Assembly: GCA_012295275.1 (NCBI GenBank)
Contig: CM022674.1
Location: 6,853,436 to 6,917,435, forward strand
DNA: 64,000 bases
Direction: 5' to 3'
DNA from: Chrysomallon squamiferum
Taxonomy: Eukaryota > Mollusca > Gastropoda > Neomphalida > Peltospiridae
The position numbers and the translations under genes are program-made. A model generated the notes under the pieces. The model saw only the letters and a list, made by a program, of their open reading frames with translations, was not told the DNA's origin and searched no databases. Of this stretch, positions 1 through 13,983 are shown piece after piece. Numbering within the stretch: the stretch's first letter is position 1; each line of letters starts with the position of its first letter.

Positions 1-2724
1 AGGTAAATGATTCTTAAGCCTATACAGACACGATCAGATTTATATTAGCATCATTGTCAGAGCTGTGAATAACTGATTGAGTGATTTAGTCATGTAAACG
101 TGCTTAAATTAGAACCATTGTTAACATTTAATAGAGATAGCTGAGAGCTGAGATCAGATATTTACATAGATGGCTGTTTGTTAATTTCGGTACTTCTGGA
201 AAATTAACTGTCATATATATATATTATCTGAGAAATAGTTATTAGAGTGGTATAGAATAGATAAAGAAAGATAGAGAAATATAAAGAGAGAGAAAGAAAG
301 TCAGAGAGGGTCAGACAGAGAAAAATGGACAGGGAAACAGAGAGAAAGAGTACAAAACATTTATAGAAATAAAGATACTGAAAATGAGAATTTAAAAAGT
401 CATACATACTAAAATACTGATTTAAATGATCATACATGCAAATGTAAATATATATATATTAATACAAAGACAAATTACAGTTTAAAATAAAAAATGTCTT
501 CATGATTTTAACAGTAACTTAAGACAATGGTTAATTTACTAAACTGATAAATACTTCACTGGTGAGTCACTATATGAACTATGATGTGAGGACACATAAA
601 GAACAATTTCAATAAATACTCATCTGTACTTGTGTTAAGCTTTATATATTTTTTTTTTTCAGCAGAGATATTTACTTAGGATTTTTTATTTTATTTTATT
701 TTTTTTTATTTTTTTTTTTTTTTGTCTGTTTATGTTATAGTTATTTTTGTTTATTTTTTTTCTTCCTTATTCATTAAATAATTTGATATCTGTAAATTAC
801 TTTCTAAAACATATTAGGGTACCTGTTATGAAATAGTCTGGAAACAAACAAAAACTCCATAATTAGGTTACTAGTCTAACAAACCACTGAAACTGATATT
901 TATTTGTATCACTGTAAGTAAATTCCTCAAAGTTCAGTTTTCAGTATTCAGGTTTGGTATATATATATGTCAGTATTACAGTCACTTACCTCCAAACTCT
1001 GACATTCCCACAATGTTGTGACTCAACTAAAATGGAACTGAACCAATTACAGCTGGATAAACAAAAGAGGTAGTCAATTCAGTATTTATTAGGTTTACCA
1101 AAGACATGTTTTTTTTCTTTCTTAACTAACCAGACAATAGACTAGCAAATACAAGATACAGCTGTGACCTGTTTTTGTAATAAAATAACATACTGTCAGT
1201 CTACCACAAGCTAAAATAGACATGGATATGGAAACAGCCTCAGCATTAACAACAATGTGGGCTACAGTTCAATCCCAGTTCAAACACAGCATCAAACACA
1301 AATAAAAACATCAGGGTACCTCCCCATCAGTTTAATACAAGAGACATAATCACTTGGACAACATACACGTGTACAGACAGAGATAAAACACAGCAGTAAC
1401 TCAACTAGAAGTATAAATACATACTAGTACATGTTACTTTATAAATAAGTATATGCCAGTACACACACCAGTACATATGAACACATAACACATATATACA
1501 AACATTCATATATACATTTCAATTCAGATATATGAATAAAAGCATGAGACAAAGTTTACTTAACAATGATTTCTTCACACTTTGGATCTGCAATTATATG
1601 TCATTACATAAGAAGATAACAAAGGACACTTTCTGCCAACTTCTCTTTTACAGTATATTCAAGCACACATCTGCACAGACATACACTACACAGATTTTAA
1701 ACCCAACAAAATGAAAATAAATACATAAAGAACAAAGACATTTACAAAACAAAGAGACAATTTCAGACACATTGAAAGCAGACTGCCTAACAGAAAGATA
1801 CAGACACTACACATACAAACATACCATGACATTTAATATTTATGAAGTTAGACATTTCCATGTGTATTTATCAGTCACAGAGTAGGATCATCTAGAACTG
1901 TATTATACACCATACTGAATGCATGGCTGGTTTCACTCTAATATTTTGAATAATGAACCAACAAAATAAATTTATATAAAAATCTTGAATTTTTTTAGTT
2001 TGCTGTTATTATTATTATCAAAAAATATATTTTTTAATAGAAAAAAAACAAACAAATGCTGATTACTTTTTTTAATTTAATTTTATTTTTTTGTAACATA
2101 AATATGCTGAGAAGAAAAAAAAATATTCTATTATCATTTTATCATAGAAAAAGAAAATAATAACCTTTTTTGAAAACTTTTCTGCAAAAAAAATAAATAA
2201 ATATAAAACTTGGTGACAAGCCTCAGATAATGGTTAGCAGGTTTAAAGGAAGGTAAAAACTTGACAACATAGAAAAAAAGAAAGAAAAAATTTATTATTC
2301 TGAAAGACATTATACTACATAAAAGGATATTGTTTCTTACACTCATAAATAAAAACATTTTTTTTTATATAGTTAATTCTGAAGAGTTGTGATTGTTGGA
2401 AGGTTTCCAAAATTTGTTTTTCTGTCAGTGTCAAAACCAGACAATACAGTGGTAATTATTTAATAAAGTTTGTTTATACAAGCTAAATTTTGCAATCCAA
2501 GTGCAAGAAATTTAGTATGGTGTGAATATCTGCATTTCTGATAGTGTTTACAACATAATATAGTTAGTGCTTTAAAAAAATGATTAAGAAAAAGTTAAAA
2601 CAGCATAGTTGCCTCTCTAGGAAAACAGGAAAATATATGACTATAATAATTGTGTATGTACATGTGCCTATGCATGTGTACATGTTTGTGTATATATGTG
2701 TATATTTGTATATATCTGAGCAGG

Positions 2725-2764
<40 letters not shown>

Positions 2765-3539
2765 ATAATGTTTATTTTTGTTTCTTATGTCTTGTTACAT
2801 GATATATATATATATTTATGTATATATGTACAAATATAAACACTAACTAAACTAAAAATAATAATAATAATAATAACAATAATGTCAAAAAAATAAAATA
2901 AGATATTCAAGCAGTTAAAGATATTAAAATAGACATACAAATAGATTTTTGAATGAACAATGTCACAAGAAGAAGATATATTTGTATACAAAATAATGTA
3001 AATACATACAACAAAGTCAGCAGCAGCTCTAGGGTATCAGTGATAACAAAGAACGACATAAGTGAAACAGAACTATCCTGAATAAGGTGAGCAGTGAACT
3101 AGTGACAGAAATAAGAAATATTCTGCTTACTGTCTACAAACACAGGAGAAAGAAGGGAGTAACATTTAGTCTGTGCTGTTTTCTTATCATGACCAGGCAG
3201 GCTGATATCAGCACCGTGACCCAGTCTGTGGGGTTCAGTTGAGGCCAGACAGACGACAGTTACCTGTGCAGTAAGGCACACCAGTGACACACTGAAATAT
3301 CTGGCAGTTGTGTTAAGTTTATGAGCTCACGCAGGTGCCAAAGAAAGCTGGATTTACACCTGGGTGTCAGCCCACTTGACCTAGCTCCTCTACATGTCAG
3401 AATGCAGCTTGCTTTCTGGGTGGGTCAGTAGACGACAGGTACAAAACACATACACCTGGCTACCTTGTATTTTGTTTCTGCAGTAATGTTTGTTTTTTTT
3501 TTTTTCTACATCTAAAACCCATTGTTAACTATTAGTTTT

Positions 3540-3800
3540 CAATGTATAACAACCTGATTATTTTATCTTGTGCCAACAACTTTAAGTAAAGTTATATTAT
3601 ATATTAAAATCTTCATTAAATGTTTTGGGTAAACAACCTGATCAAAATTTATCCTGTGTTAAAAGTCTGAATACATTATCTTGTGTTAACAATCTGATAA
3701 AAATTTAACTAAATAGTCCAAGGCTAAAAACCTGATTCATATTTATCTAGTGCTAACAAATTGAATGTTTTGTTATCTAAAAATCTAATTAATATTTGTC
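3540..3800. repeat. degenerate minisatellite
   Basis: Repeated motifs of the kind ATCTTGTGTTAACAA-CTGAT-AAAATTTA recur about every 35-45 bases with many substitutions. This is an old tandem array and carries no coding signal. Confidence 0.5.
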
Positions 3801-3894
3801 ATATGCTTAATGCTTGTTCAAAATATTTACATATATTAAAATTCTCTTTGACATGCTTGCTGTGTAGCAAAACTCAGTAAGAAAGACATACACA

Positions 3895-3948
<54 letters not shown>

Positions 3949-4644
3949 GCATATAAATACACATATAGAAGAAACACACATCTAAACACAAATGAAAACA
4001 CATATAGGCATAATTTCAGTCGATTTTCCACTTCAGCTGAGAAGGTAAAAAAATCCACTAACTCTTAGTAATTATAGTCAGCATAATACAACCTTTTTAT
4101 TATCCTGGAATTCTGAGCTGATTACAAATGTCAAGCCATGTCAACCTAATGACCATACTTGAACTCCATATCGTCAGTCTATTGACTTGTCACTGAATTA
4201 TCAATACATCACATATCTAACCCAGTCTGCTAAACTGTAACTGCATATCAGTCACATTATCACTGAAAGTTAATCATTGTGTAACATCAACCAAAACCTC
4301 TGTATCTGCTTTGTCACAAGAATATTTGATCTACCTTATCCTGTTACTGTCAACATATTTACACATGCCAAGACCTATATTTATTAACTATAACACTACT
4401 GTCACTTTAGTTTCTAAACAAACAACAAGGGTTAATTGCTAATGACCAGTTTGTGTCAGTTTGTGTTATTTATTAGTGTAAGAAACTAATCATTTATCAT
4501 CAAGCAGAATTGACAGTGTCAAATCAGTTACTATAAATAAAACTCATTTCAATAATACGCTGAATCTGTTAGTTTGGAAACAAAGGAAACAAATCTGTAA
4601 AGTAACAAACAAAATTAAATTGTTAACTTATTTCACAAAACAAC

Positions 4645-4830
4645 TCTAAATATAATTTCTCAAATAAAACCTCTTTAAATTAGTAGACTAAACATGATTT
4701 CTCAAATAAAACCTCTTTAAATTAATAGATTAAATATGATTTCTCAAATAAAACCTCTTTAAATTAATACACTAAATATGATTTCTCAAATAAAACCTCT
4801 TTAAATTAATAAACTAAATATGATTTCAGC
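4645..4830. repeat. 42-bp minisatellite, about 4 units
   Basis: Four near-identical head-to-tail units of about 42 bp. Each contains TTTCTCAAATAAAACCTC followed by TTTAAATTAATA and a variable link. Only a few bases differ between units, so the array looks younger than the decayed repeats around it. Confidence 0.85.
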
Positions 4831-7800
4831 ATCCATCAGTCTAATTTGGTCAGATTACATCTCTGAATTAAAACACTAGATACAGAATTATTAACTGTTA
4901 AACTAATTAACTGTTAAACTCGTCAAAACATTCTAAACATGACTTCTGACTATGTCCAATTAATACTCTAATCTAACACACTTAACACAGAACTATGCCA
5001 CTTTAACCCATTTACTGTTAATCTCATCATAAACACTATTACTGCATTCATCATTCTGACTTTGTTCTGACAATCTAATTACTAATTCATCATGAGGGAA
5101 CCTCACTGCAACAGTAAAAAGCTAATTATTGATCAATTAACCTAACCATTGATTTCACACCTTCTTCACAGGACAATCAATGTTATTACTAACAACCATT
5201 ATTGATTTAGATTTTTGCTATCCATCTGAAATAAAGTGTTACATTATTCTATAAATACATTTTTCTATTTGTATTTGACTTTTTAAGCCAGCTTTATGGA
5301 TTTATACTGTACCATTTGTACTAGAAAGTACAGTCTAAATAAAATTTTGTGTACTTTTGTATGATTGTTTTATTTCTTACAACCAGGTTTTGTTAATAAT
5401 AATAAACTATTACAATATAATAACATTAACCCCCCAAAAATTTTTTTATTTAATTATTTTCATTTTTTTTTTTTTAAATTCCTGAATCTAGGAATCAGAA
5501 ATGAAAAGAAAAGAAAAATAATGGGGGAAAAAAAACAAACAAAAAAACCCTCAAATCATCAAAGAAACAAAAACAAATAAATAAATATATAAATACAAAA
5601 GATAGTCCATTAAGAATTTTTTTTTTTTTCTTTTAAAAACAAGTTGATTAGATAAAAACATTAGCCCATAAAGGTTAAATGACTGAGTTGAAATACTGGA
5701 AAAAGTCAGTTTGAAATTCTGTTTGCAGGGCAGTGACAATACCTGACACTAGCAAAATATGCAAAGTCATGGAAATGCACCCAATATTGACTTGTTGTTG
5801 TGCAAACTGCACTTTCTTATGTACACTGCTAGCACATTTCTGTCAAACATTCAATGATATTTAACCAGTGAAGTGCAAGCATACAAGCTCTGGTGCATTT
5901 TCCATTATTTAAAAAAACATGATAAAAACAAGTAAATTAAGTAATGTTGAAAAAAATATAAATAAAATATATAAAAAAAGCAAAAGAATAATACAAATTT
6001 ATTTTGAAATGAAGTTAACCAAAAGTGCCCAAAACAATTAACTAAAAAGGCCTGAAACAAGTAAATAAATAACAAAAAATGTTTTTAAGAAGTTAATTAA
6101 AATGTAAAACAAAAATTAAAAAACAAAAAAACAACCACCACCAGACAACAATAATAATAACAATAAAAAAATATATATATTTTAAAATGGAATTAAAAGT
6201 TAAAAAAAACAAAAATCCCAGCAATATATAAACCCTCTTAAAAAAAAAAGACAACCTGAAAAGAATTATAAATTTACTATAGTTGTTTTATTTTTTTCTG
6301 CATTTAGTTTACTATGATTCAGCCTAAAAAGAAAGATAGACAAAGAAAGAAAGAAAGAAAAATGAAAATGAAATAGAAAAAAAAATGAAAGATGAAAGAA
6401 GAAAAACAAAGAAAAAAAGTAGAAAAAGAAAGAAGATATGAAATGAAATATAAATAAAGATATATTTTTAAAAAAAGTGGTATATAATTCAGAAAGAAAG
6501 AAACATGAATTAAAACAGCAGACACCTGAGACCTCTGGTATGCAGACTGGTGAAAACAGGTTAAATTAAATAGACAACAAGCTTCTAATATGAATAAAAC
6601 ATACAGACAGCTCAAACAATAGAACAGCGTTATATTTAGATTTTTACCCTAGTTTTTGTACTGTACAACATTATTTATGTAATTAATATGATCTGGTATA
6701 ATTCTTGAACTATAAAATAAAAAATATTGATTGATGCATACTTCATTCTCAGACTAAACAGATATAAAGGGATGATTCAATGCTAAAGTTCATGCAGATA
6801 AATTATGGTTAAAGTAACTTGAAAACCTAATTGGAAACCATATGATCATTATGACAGGCACCACTGCCATCTGAGATGATTTTCAGTTTAGAAAATCAAA
6901 CTATTTATATGGATATACCAAAGAAATGGTAAAGAATTGATCCTCAGACTACTCAATACTTCTGGAAAAACTTGAATTAAAAAATCAGTATACAAGTCTC
7001 AGCTTGTCTGTAATACTAACTGTAAACAGTAATGTATTAAATGAGTTATTGCAATGTAATTTTAAAATTAATATTACTCATTAAAACATTTCACTAAAAA
7101 ATAAAAATGTTTGCACTTTATATGTTTCTTTTGTTTTGTGTTTTTCTCTCTTCTCTTATTTTTTTTTTTTTTTTATTTGTTATTTAGTTTATTTAATGTA
7201 AATTAATTAATTAAAGAAATCCCAATTAAATGGAAAATTTAAGCATAAACTGAAAATGAACAAACTACTAAACAATATTTTGGTTTAACAACAATTGCAT
7301 TTCCAGGATATTAACATCTTTAGGAGAGATTTAGTAAGTCATTACAAAAGATAAAAAGATTTTGATTTGTTTTTTCTCTTTTCCTTCAGTACCTGGCTGA
7401 AGTCCAAATAATTTCTGTTATGATAATCCCTGTAATCTGATGCACGTGGGTTTGTGTGTCTGTCATTGCAAGCCAATACACTAATCTTCTAACAAACTAT
7501 GATGCCAAAAGAATCAATGATCAGCCCCACTTTAATGTTTGTTCATACAAATTAAACTTTTCTGTGAAATACCACAATCGATTTTTTTTTCTTCACTAAT
7601 ACTGCTGTTGTTGGTGTTGCTGTCGATTATTTCTGTTGTTATTTATGTTATTGCTGCGCTGCAATTGCTGTTGTTGAAGCTGATTATTAATTATTATTGT
7701 TGTTTGCTCATAAGGTTACAGTTATCAATAATGTTAGAGGTGGTGATTCACCTGATGTTACTGCTATATGCATAATTAATGTTACGATTGATGTTATTAT

Positions 7801-8758
7801 TGTTTCTGAATTCCTATGTTATTATTATTTTAATGTTTTTAATGCTGCTATTATTGTTGTCTTTTATTTTTGTTTTGCCATTATTATGTCATCATTTTTC
7901 TATTGTTACAGTTGCTTCTTGATGTTACTGTTTTTGCACTATTTTTGTTGTGTTTGTAATTGCCATTGTTATTACTGCACTTGTTGTGCACGTACTCTTA
8001 GAAGCAATTACAATACAGGAGTGAAATGTTACTAAGTGCCAAATATTCAGACAAATATCTCATTAGTTCACAAAGCACTTACATAACCCAGTCTGCATTT
8101 CTTTTATAAATAGATAGTTTTTATTTATTGGGTGTATGTTGTCTAAATCAATTAAAATATGCAGCTGGTGTTTTTTCTAACACTGATAACAATACCTTAG
8201 AGTGTATTTGTTTTTTAAAATAAACATAAAAAAATGGTAAACAGTTATACTAATTTTCCTTTTCATAAAATATTTACTCATACTGTATATTTACATCTTA
8301 TAAACATTTGCTTTCTTTAAAATTTTAGTCTATAAATATTTCTAATAAATAAAAACTTGTTTTAAAAAAGCATTTCTTAGTCCATTCATAAAATCATTTA
8401 ACTAATAAATCACACACACACACACAAACACACATACACATTCAAATTATATGAATAAATAATATACCTGTTTATTTCAGTTTGAAAAGTTTTTTTTCTG
8501 TTTCCCAGATACATCCAGAAAAGTGTTGTTTGTCACGTAAACCTATTACCACAATAGTGCTCAACAATAAAACACATAAGTAATGTACAACCTATACCAA
8601 TGACAATGCAGTTTCCACTTATCACTTTCATACATCTCAAGCAAAACAAATATTTTTAAAAGCTTTATTTCAAGGACAAAAAAAAAACAAAAAAACTTTA
8701 TTTATATATATATAAAAAAAAAAAAAAAAAATATTTATATATATACAAACTTTTAAAA

Positions 8759-8802
<44 letters not shown>

Positions 8803-9643
8803 ATATTTAGTTTAATAATAACAAATGAACATATTAAAACAAGCACGGGTACATATCCCAAACTAAAACAAACAAAGATGATCTATTAAAATCAACATAA
8901 TAATCCCAGACAATGCAGATGAACCATATATATATATATATATCATTCCTACCCTTATGCACAGACATAATGTAATGAGGCATAATGTACACAGTATAAA
9001 AGAAATTACACTTATACCCTTAAAGAAACCCTAACCCATTCCCATACTGGACCAGTTAGTGATATGCACCTCAGTTAAACAACTCCTCATTACATTTAAC
9101 CAAGCATACGGCCAAGAATATCTCTCTATCATATTCTTTATGAAAATATTTTGTTTCATTTATATGTTGGTTTGATTTCTAAAAATATTTATTTATAAAT
9201 ATACATAACAACAACATAACATTTAGTTTTTAAATCATTTTACCCTGAGTTCCATTGTCAAATTTGTGTTAGTATTATATTTTTTTCCCCTTAAATCCAT
9301 GTGGAATAAAATATCAGTAAAACTTTCTTTGAGTAAATATTAGCATTTATAAATAGTACCTAGTTCTGTCACTTTGTGGTGTTTTTTTTAGTTTCATATT
9401 AAAAAACAAACCTGCTTTTATTACTCACTTTGACATAATGAAAAACATCTAAGATACAGTTATCAATATAAAATGAAAAAAAAAACAATTGGCTGACCCA
9501 TAAATTCTAATGCTAATGGATGGTGATTCAAATAGCTTGAGGGGAGATAATGCATGAGAAAATGTTATACATACCAAAACCAGGTTTCTCTGACCTATTA
9601 ACACCACATGAAAGAGTTTTTAACATCATAGAAGAAAGCTGCT

Positions 9644-9700
9644 GCTAAGTGGTTAGACAGTTTGCTTGAGACCTGGCGGCTCACAGAATCAATTCTTACT
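9644..9700 (+). mobile_element. tRNA-like SINE remnant
   Basis: A tRNA-type A-box-like stretch (CTAAGTGGTTAGACAG, about 9645-9660) is followed about 25 bases later by a decayed B-box-like stretch (AGAATCAATTC). This is the head arrangement of a tRNA-derived SINE. There is no clear tail or target duplication. Related remnants may lie near 29466 (minus) and 42608 (plus). Confidence 0.35.
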
Positions 9701-11379
9701 AACTCTCGTTTCAGTGGCACTAGAAATAATTTCCTAGACTAAGGGAAGATTATAATAAATAATAAGTAAATTTCATATATCTTATTTATGTATTTCAGTT
9801 AAAAAACTGTTGACTACAAAATGGCTTTATGAAATGCCAATGTATATATTTGCCTGACTATGGGAAGGTTCCTAATTAAGAAAAATCCTTGCTATTAATC
9901 GTTAAGAATAGCCTAAGAATAGCCTAAAGATGAAGTTTGCATTGTTCTATTATAATTTCATTTCATTTGTTTGACACTTTTAATGTTCAGTTATTACCAT
10001 ATGTAGAGTATTACTTATAAAACAAATGTTTTTATTTTATTTTATTTTTATTTTATTTTTTTGTTTATTTTTTATTTATTTTTTATTTTTTTTTTTTTTT
10101 TTTTTTGTCCTTCATTCTATCAATAATTAGAAATGAAAACAAATAATGCTATGGTTTTATTTAATTAAGAACAAATAGGACAAGTTAACTAATATAAAAA
10201 TTATGGTATTTAGAATATGATTTCACTATTATTTCTTTTTCAGTAGTGAAAAATCTTAATGAAAATCTTAAATTAAAACTAACTGAAATTAGCTCCAGAA
10301 ATTTGTATCAATCATTTATCTGATTTTATAAATAAGTACATTAACTGTATTATTATTATTTTTATTTATTTATTTATTTTTTTATCTTTACATTAATAGA
10401 ACATGAGATACCTTATTTGATTACCTTATAAAGACATTAAACAGAATTCAATTTTTTTTTCTTACTTTCTGCATATGGTAACTTGAAATTCCTAAAGCTG
10501 AAAAATTTTAATCAAATAACTAAGTATGATTCATTAATCTTGATTCACAATCAACATGATTCTAAAGCAGTTTACTGGTGACATTTACTTAATCTGGAAA
10601 CAAAGAAATGGATTCTCGCCAGTAAAGATTTGTAAACAAAATAACAGCATTATCAGCTAGAATATTAAGCTTATGTAAGATCTATTTTTATGTGACCCAC
10701 TAAAACCAGACAAGACCAAATAAACATAGACTGTTTTATAACAACAGATTAAGTCAGAAACTATAATTATAAATTTACTTTTAGTCATATGGTTTAAAAA
10801 ATAAATAATAATAATAAATTAAATGAAGAAGAAAAATAAACTGTTTATATATTTATAAGAATGTTGCCATGTGAAATTTACATAAATCTGCTTGCCTCTG
10901 TATATATTGTTAAAAACTGTATCTACATAAATATATATATATATATATATATACATTATTATGTATGGATGCTTATGTGTATGTATGAGCAGATATGTGT
11001 GATATGGATCAATATATGAATGAATAAATAGATATATGGATATAGTGTTTATGAATCTGTATTCCAGTCAATCTAGATGTTTTTTTCCCAGAGGCGTTTT
11101 GCTAGTCTGTCTTTCTTTCTTACTGTCTGTCTGTCTGTCTATATTTAAGTATATACTGTGTAGGTGCAAAGGTATGCTACATTCAGAATGTTAAAACATT
11201 AACTGAAATAAAATATTTAACATAAACTACTTTCTTTTTTTTCTTCTTTTTAAAAAAAGTATACACAGAAATAAATTGCACTGTAAAAATATCTCTTTAT
11301 ATCTCTGTTTAAGAGCAAGAATTTAAATTTGGGGGGTTTCAGAGGGAGGTCTTTGGTTTTGGTTTTTGACATGGTTTTT

Positions 11380-12030
11380 CTGTTTTTAATTATTAAATAG
11401 TTCATGTTACAATGCAAGATTATTTTTAAAGTGTATTAGGAGAGAGAAAGAAAAGGGCTGTCAAGCTCTGTGTGTGTTTCAGTTCTGGTAAATAAAATTG
11501 GTACATGAAGTAAAGCTAAAACAATTATGATAACATCAGACATCTACTGTGAACAACTTAAGAAAAAACTGCCTGATTTCATTAGCACCTATCTATTCAC
11601 AATGGTTATTTGTTTATTTCTAAGCATTTCTATAGTAACCAAAACCTATCCAATGCAGCAGACTTCTATTAAATATCGTTTTATTTCTTCATCTGAATTA
11701 GAAAAGGTAAGACAATTTCAGAAATAACAATTTAGATAGAATAAGTACATATTATATAAAATATAGTTTACAGTCATAATTTGATGTGTATTTGTGATAT
11801 TTAAGCATTTGTTCATTGTGAGCAAAATGTTTGATTTTGATTTATCATATTGTTTGTATATTCACATTCATGTAGGTCTGAGTACACATGTTCATGCATG
11901 TACATCTATTTCTGGATTTATGAACAAATACACATTTCTGCATGCATTATGCATATATATGTTTGTATGTCTGTGTGTATGTATGAGTGTATTTGTGCTC
12001 TGTGTGTCTGTATATCTGTGTGTGCTTTAC
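11380..12030 (+). repeat. dispersed repeat, copy 1
   Basis: This region shares a long, diverged collinear similarity with 33820-34350. Matching landmarks in order: ATTAAAT-GTTCAT, AGAGA-AAAAGGG, TAGCTAAAAC, GTGAACAAC, ATTAGCAC-TATCTA, ATGGTTAT-TGTTTATTT, and TTTATTTCTTCATCTGAATTA followed by CAAAAGGTAAGACAA or a close variant. Two copies of an unclassified interspersed element are the simplest explanation. No terminal repeats or coding capacity were seen. Confidence 0.7.
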
Positions 12031-12393
12031 ATTTAGCATCCAGACAAAAAAAGCCAAGGAATACAAGTGTTCTAAATACTTGCTTAATTAACAAAAATAT
12101 TTTAATAAAACATAAATCATTCAAATTATTTTACTGAATGAGATCATTTATAAAATATTGATAAAAACATATTCTGTACTGGGAAACTTTCTGTTATCAC
12201 ACAGACTAACCAGCCTGAGGCTGAATACAAAAAGGTAAAAATGACTAATCAATATCCTGAAAAAACTAAAAATAAACATTATATCTCAAATGTGGAAGTT
12301 CACGTAACTATAAAATATTTATATATTTGTATATTGACATAATTTTTTTTTTTAAAACTGTATCACTTAATAAAATAATATTTAAAGCCTACC

Positions 12394-12465
12394 TTCTTCC
12401 TAAGAAAAGCTGGAGAATAATCCATGAGGGTAATGAATATATATGTGCTGCCACCTGCTGTCACA
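12394..12465 (-). CDS. possible further exon of the SH2D5-like gene
   Basis: A short candidate exon on the minus strand ends at a donor (AAGAAG|GTAGGC, exon end at 12394) and reads ...DYSPAFLRKK. It recalls the YCSPTLVRKK block that I remember in the linker of human SH2D5. The acceptor is ambiguous: an AG lies at each of several positions between 12410 and 12465. No connecting PTB C-terminal exon was found between this and 13984, so this is a weak call. Confidence 0.25.
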
Positions 12466-13257
12466 ACACACTGATAGTGCTATAACATTAACCGTTTTAA
12501 CATGGCTTTTATCAGTAACATATATGTATATCAAGTAACTAGCAATGAAATTGCAGGTAACATATTTAAATCAATGTATGCATCACTTCACACAATAAAT
12601 CTCTGTCTGATATTGTGCACTTCTTTTCAGTTTTGTGTTTTAAAAAATCAAATCCGTAACATACCAGTCAACCACATTACATCGTGGCACTAATTAATTT
12701 AGCAGATCATTAATGTGAAGTAACTAACATTACATCACTCTGACAAATGCATCTCAACCATGACAAAGTAATCCTTCATTATCTGTGTCTGCATCTGTCA
12801 ATCACCTGTGTGAGTGTTAGAATAAATCAAGATTCAAAACAAAAAAATCTAATTTAAAAATGATGTTTCAGCTGAAGCAGACTTATATCAAGTGTCCCTA
12901 AGGAAGCAATCAAAATCCAAAATAGTCCTGAAGACTTAACTGAACTCTAAACCATCCCTGAGGATATTAGGCAAATATAACATGACCTTTGACACAGCAT
13001 AGATGTTTGTCCCATGGGAATCACAGGAAACTGCCACTGCTGTGGAGGCAGTCAGAAAACGAAACATTTATATTTTAGTTTACTGGGGTCAAAGCATGTG
13101 TTCTCTGTCACAGATTAATTGGTTTTTTTTTTTTACTTTACTGAGGTTGAATAGTATGTCACAAATATAAAAATGTTGAAAACCAATCACAATATGCATT
13201 TTAAACATACATATATGCACACACAAACATACACACACTATGTAGATACATGCACAG

Positions 13258-13296
<39 letters not shown>

Positions 13297-13814
13297 GCAT
13301 GCACAAGGTGTGAACCATTTACTATTCATGTTCTGGCTTTAGTTTTGTGCATTGTCAAAATTTCAATAAACTACATGTATTTTAACTGATGTTGAAGCAT
13401 ATACAAATCAGAAATGAAAACTGTAAGGATCTTGAAGATAAGCAATAAAATATTTTTATCCATCAGATTTTAAAACACATATTTTGTAAAACATAAAGTC
13501 ACACATTTAAAAACAATACTATAACTATTTTTTTATAAAATATGTAATTAATATATAAACCTTTCAAAAAGACTAAAATTTTCATGTACAAGAAAAGTAC
13601 AGTACAGACAACCTTAAAAGAATTAAATGCATCAAGAAAATAATAAGAAATAATGAATTAGTTTCTTTTATTCAACATCCAAGAACCACATTGCCCAAGG
13701 GAGATTACTCTTAGTATCACAGGCTAAGCAGTACACAATGAAAAACAAAACAAAATCTTAAACAGTTAACAAATACAATTTCTCTGATAATGGAAAACAG
13801 TATTTTAAATTAAA

Positions 13815-13865
13815 AAAAAAATTATTATATATATATATATATATATATAAAACAATAAAAATTAT

Positions 13866-13907
<42 letters not shown>
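13815..13907. repeat. duplicated (AT)n tracts running into (AC)n
   Basis: Two copies of an AAAAATTATT-(AT)n block are separated by AAAACAAT. The second continues into (AC)n. It lies about 75 bases past the donor of exon 4 of the SH2D5-like gene. Confidence 0.85.
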
Positions 13908-13983
13908 TACACAGAAAGGAATTTTGTTTTTGTAACTTAAATATTTTGATCTATGGATTGTTTTTAAGAAAAAATATACTAAC

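Larger units (their letters stand above)
1..12393. other. AT-rich, repeat-rich region without confident exons
   Basis: Presumed downstream intron or 3' region of the minus-strand SH2D5-like gene. I see no exon I can defend. It holds poly(T)/poly(A) stretches, (GT)n at 2725-2761, (AC)n at 3890-3946, decayed 35-45 bp minisatellite material at about 3540-3800, a clean 42-bp array at 4645-4830, decayed TTG/TTA trinucleotide DNA at 7600-8000, (TG)n at 8761-8801, a tRNA-like SINE remnant near 9640, and T-rich DNA at 10030-10106. A GC-richer patch at 3100-3450 has broken reading frames and may be untranslated sequence. Confidence 0.5.

Noticed and set aside
3099-3460. GC-richer patch with a 63-codon minus-strand frame, considered as an SH2 exon
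   Set aside because: No SH2 signature (FLVR-like) in any frame and many stops; left as non-coding or UTR.
4645-4830. Regular repeats considered as a CRISPR-like array
   Set aside because: Eukaryotic context; units are directly adjacent with no unique spacers, so it is a minisatellite.
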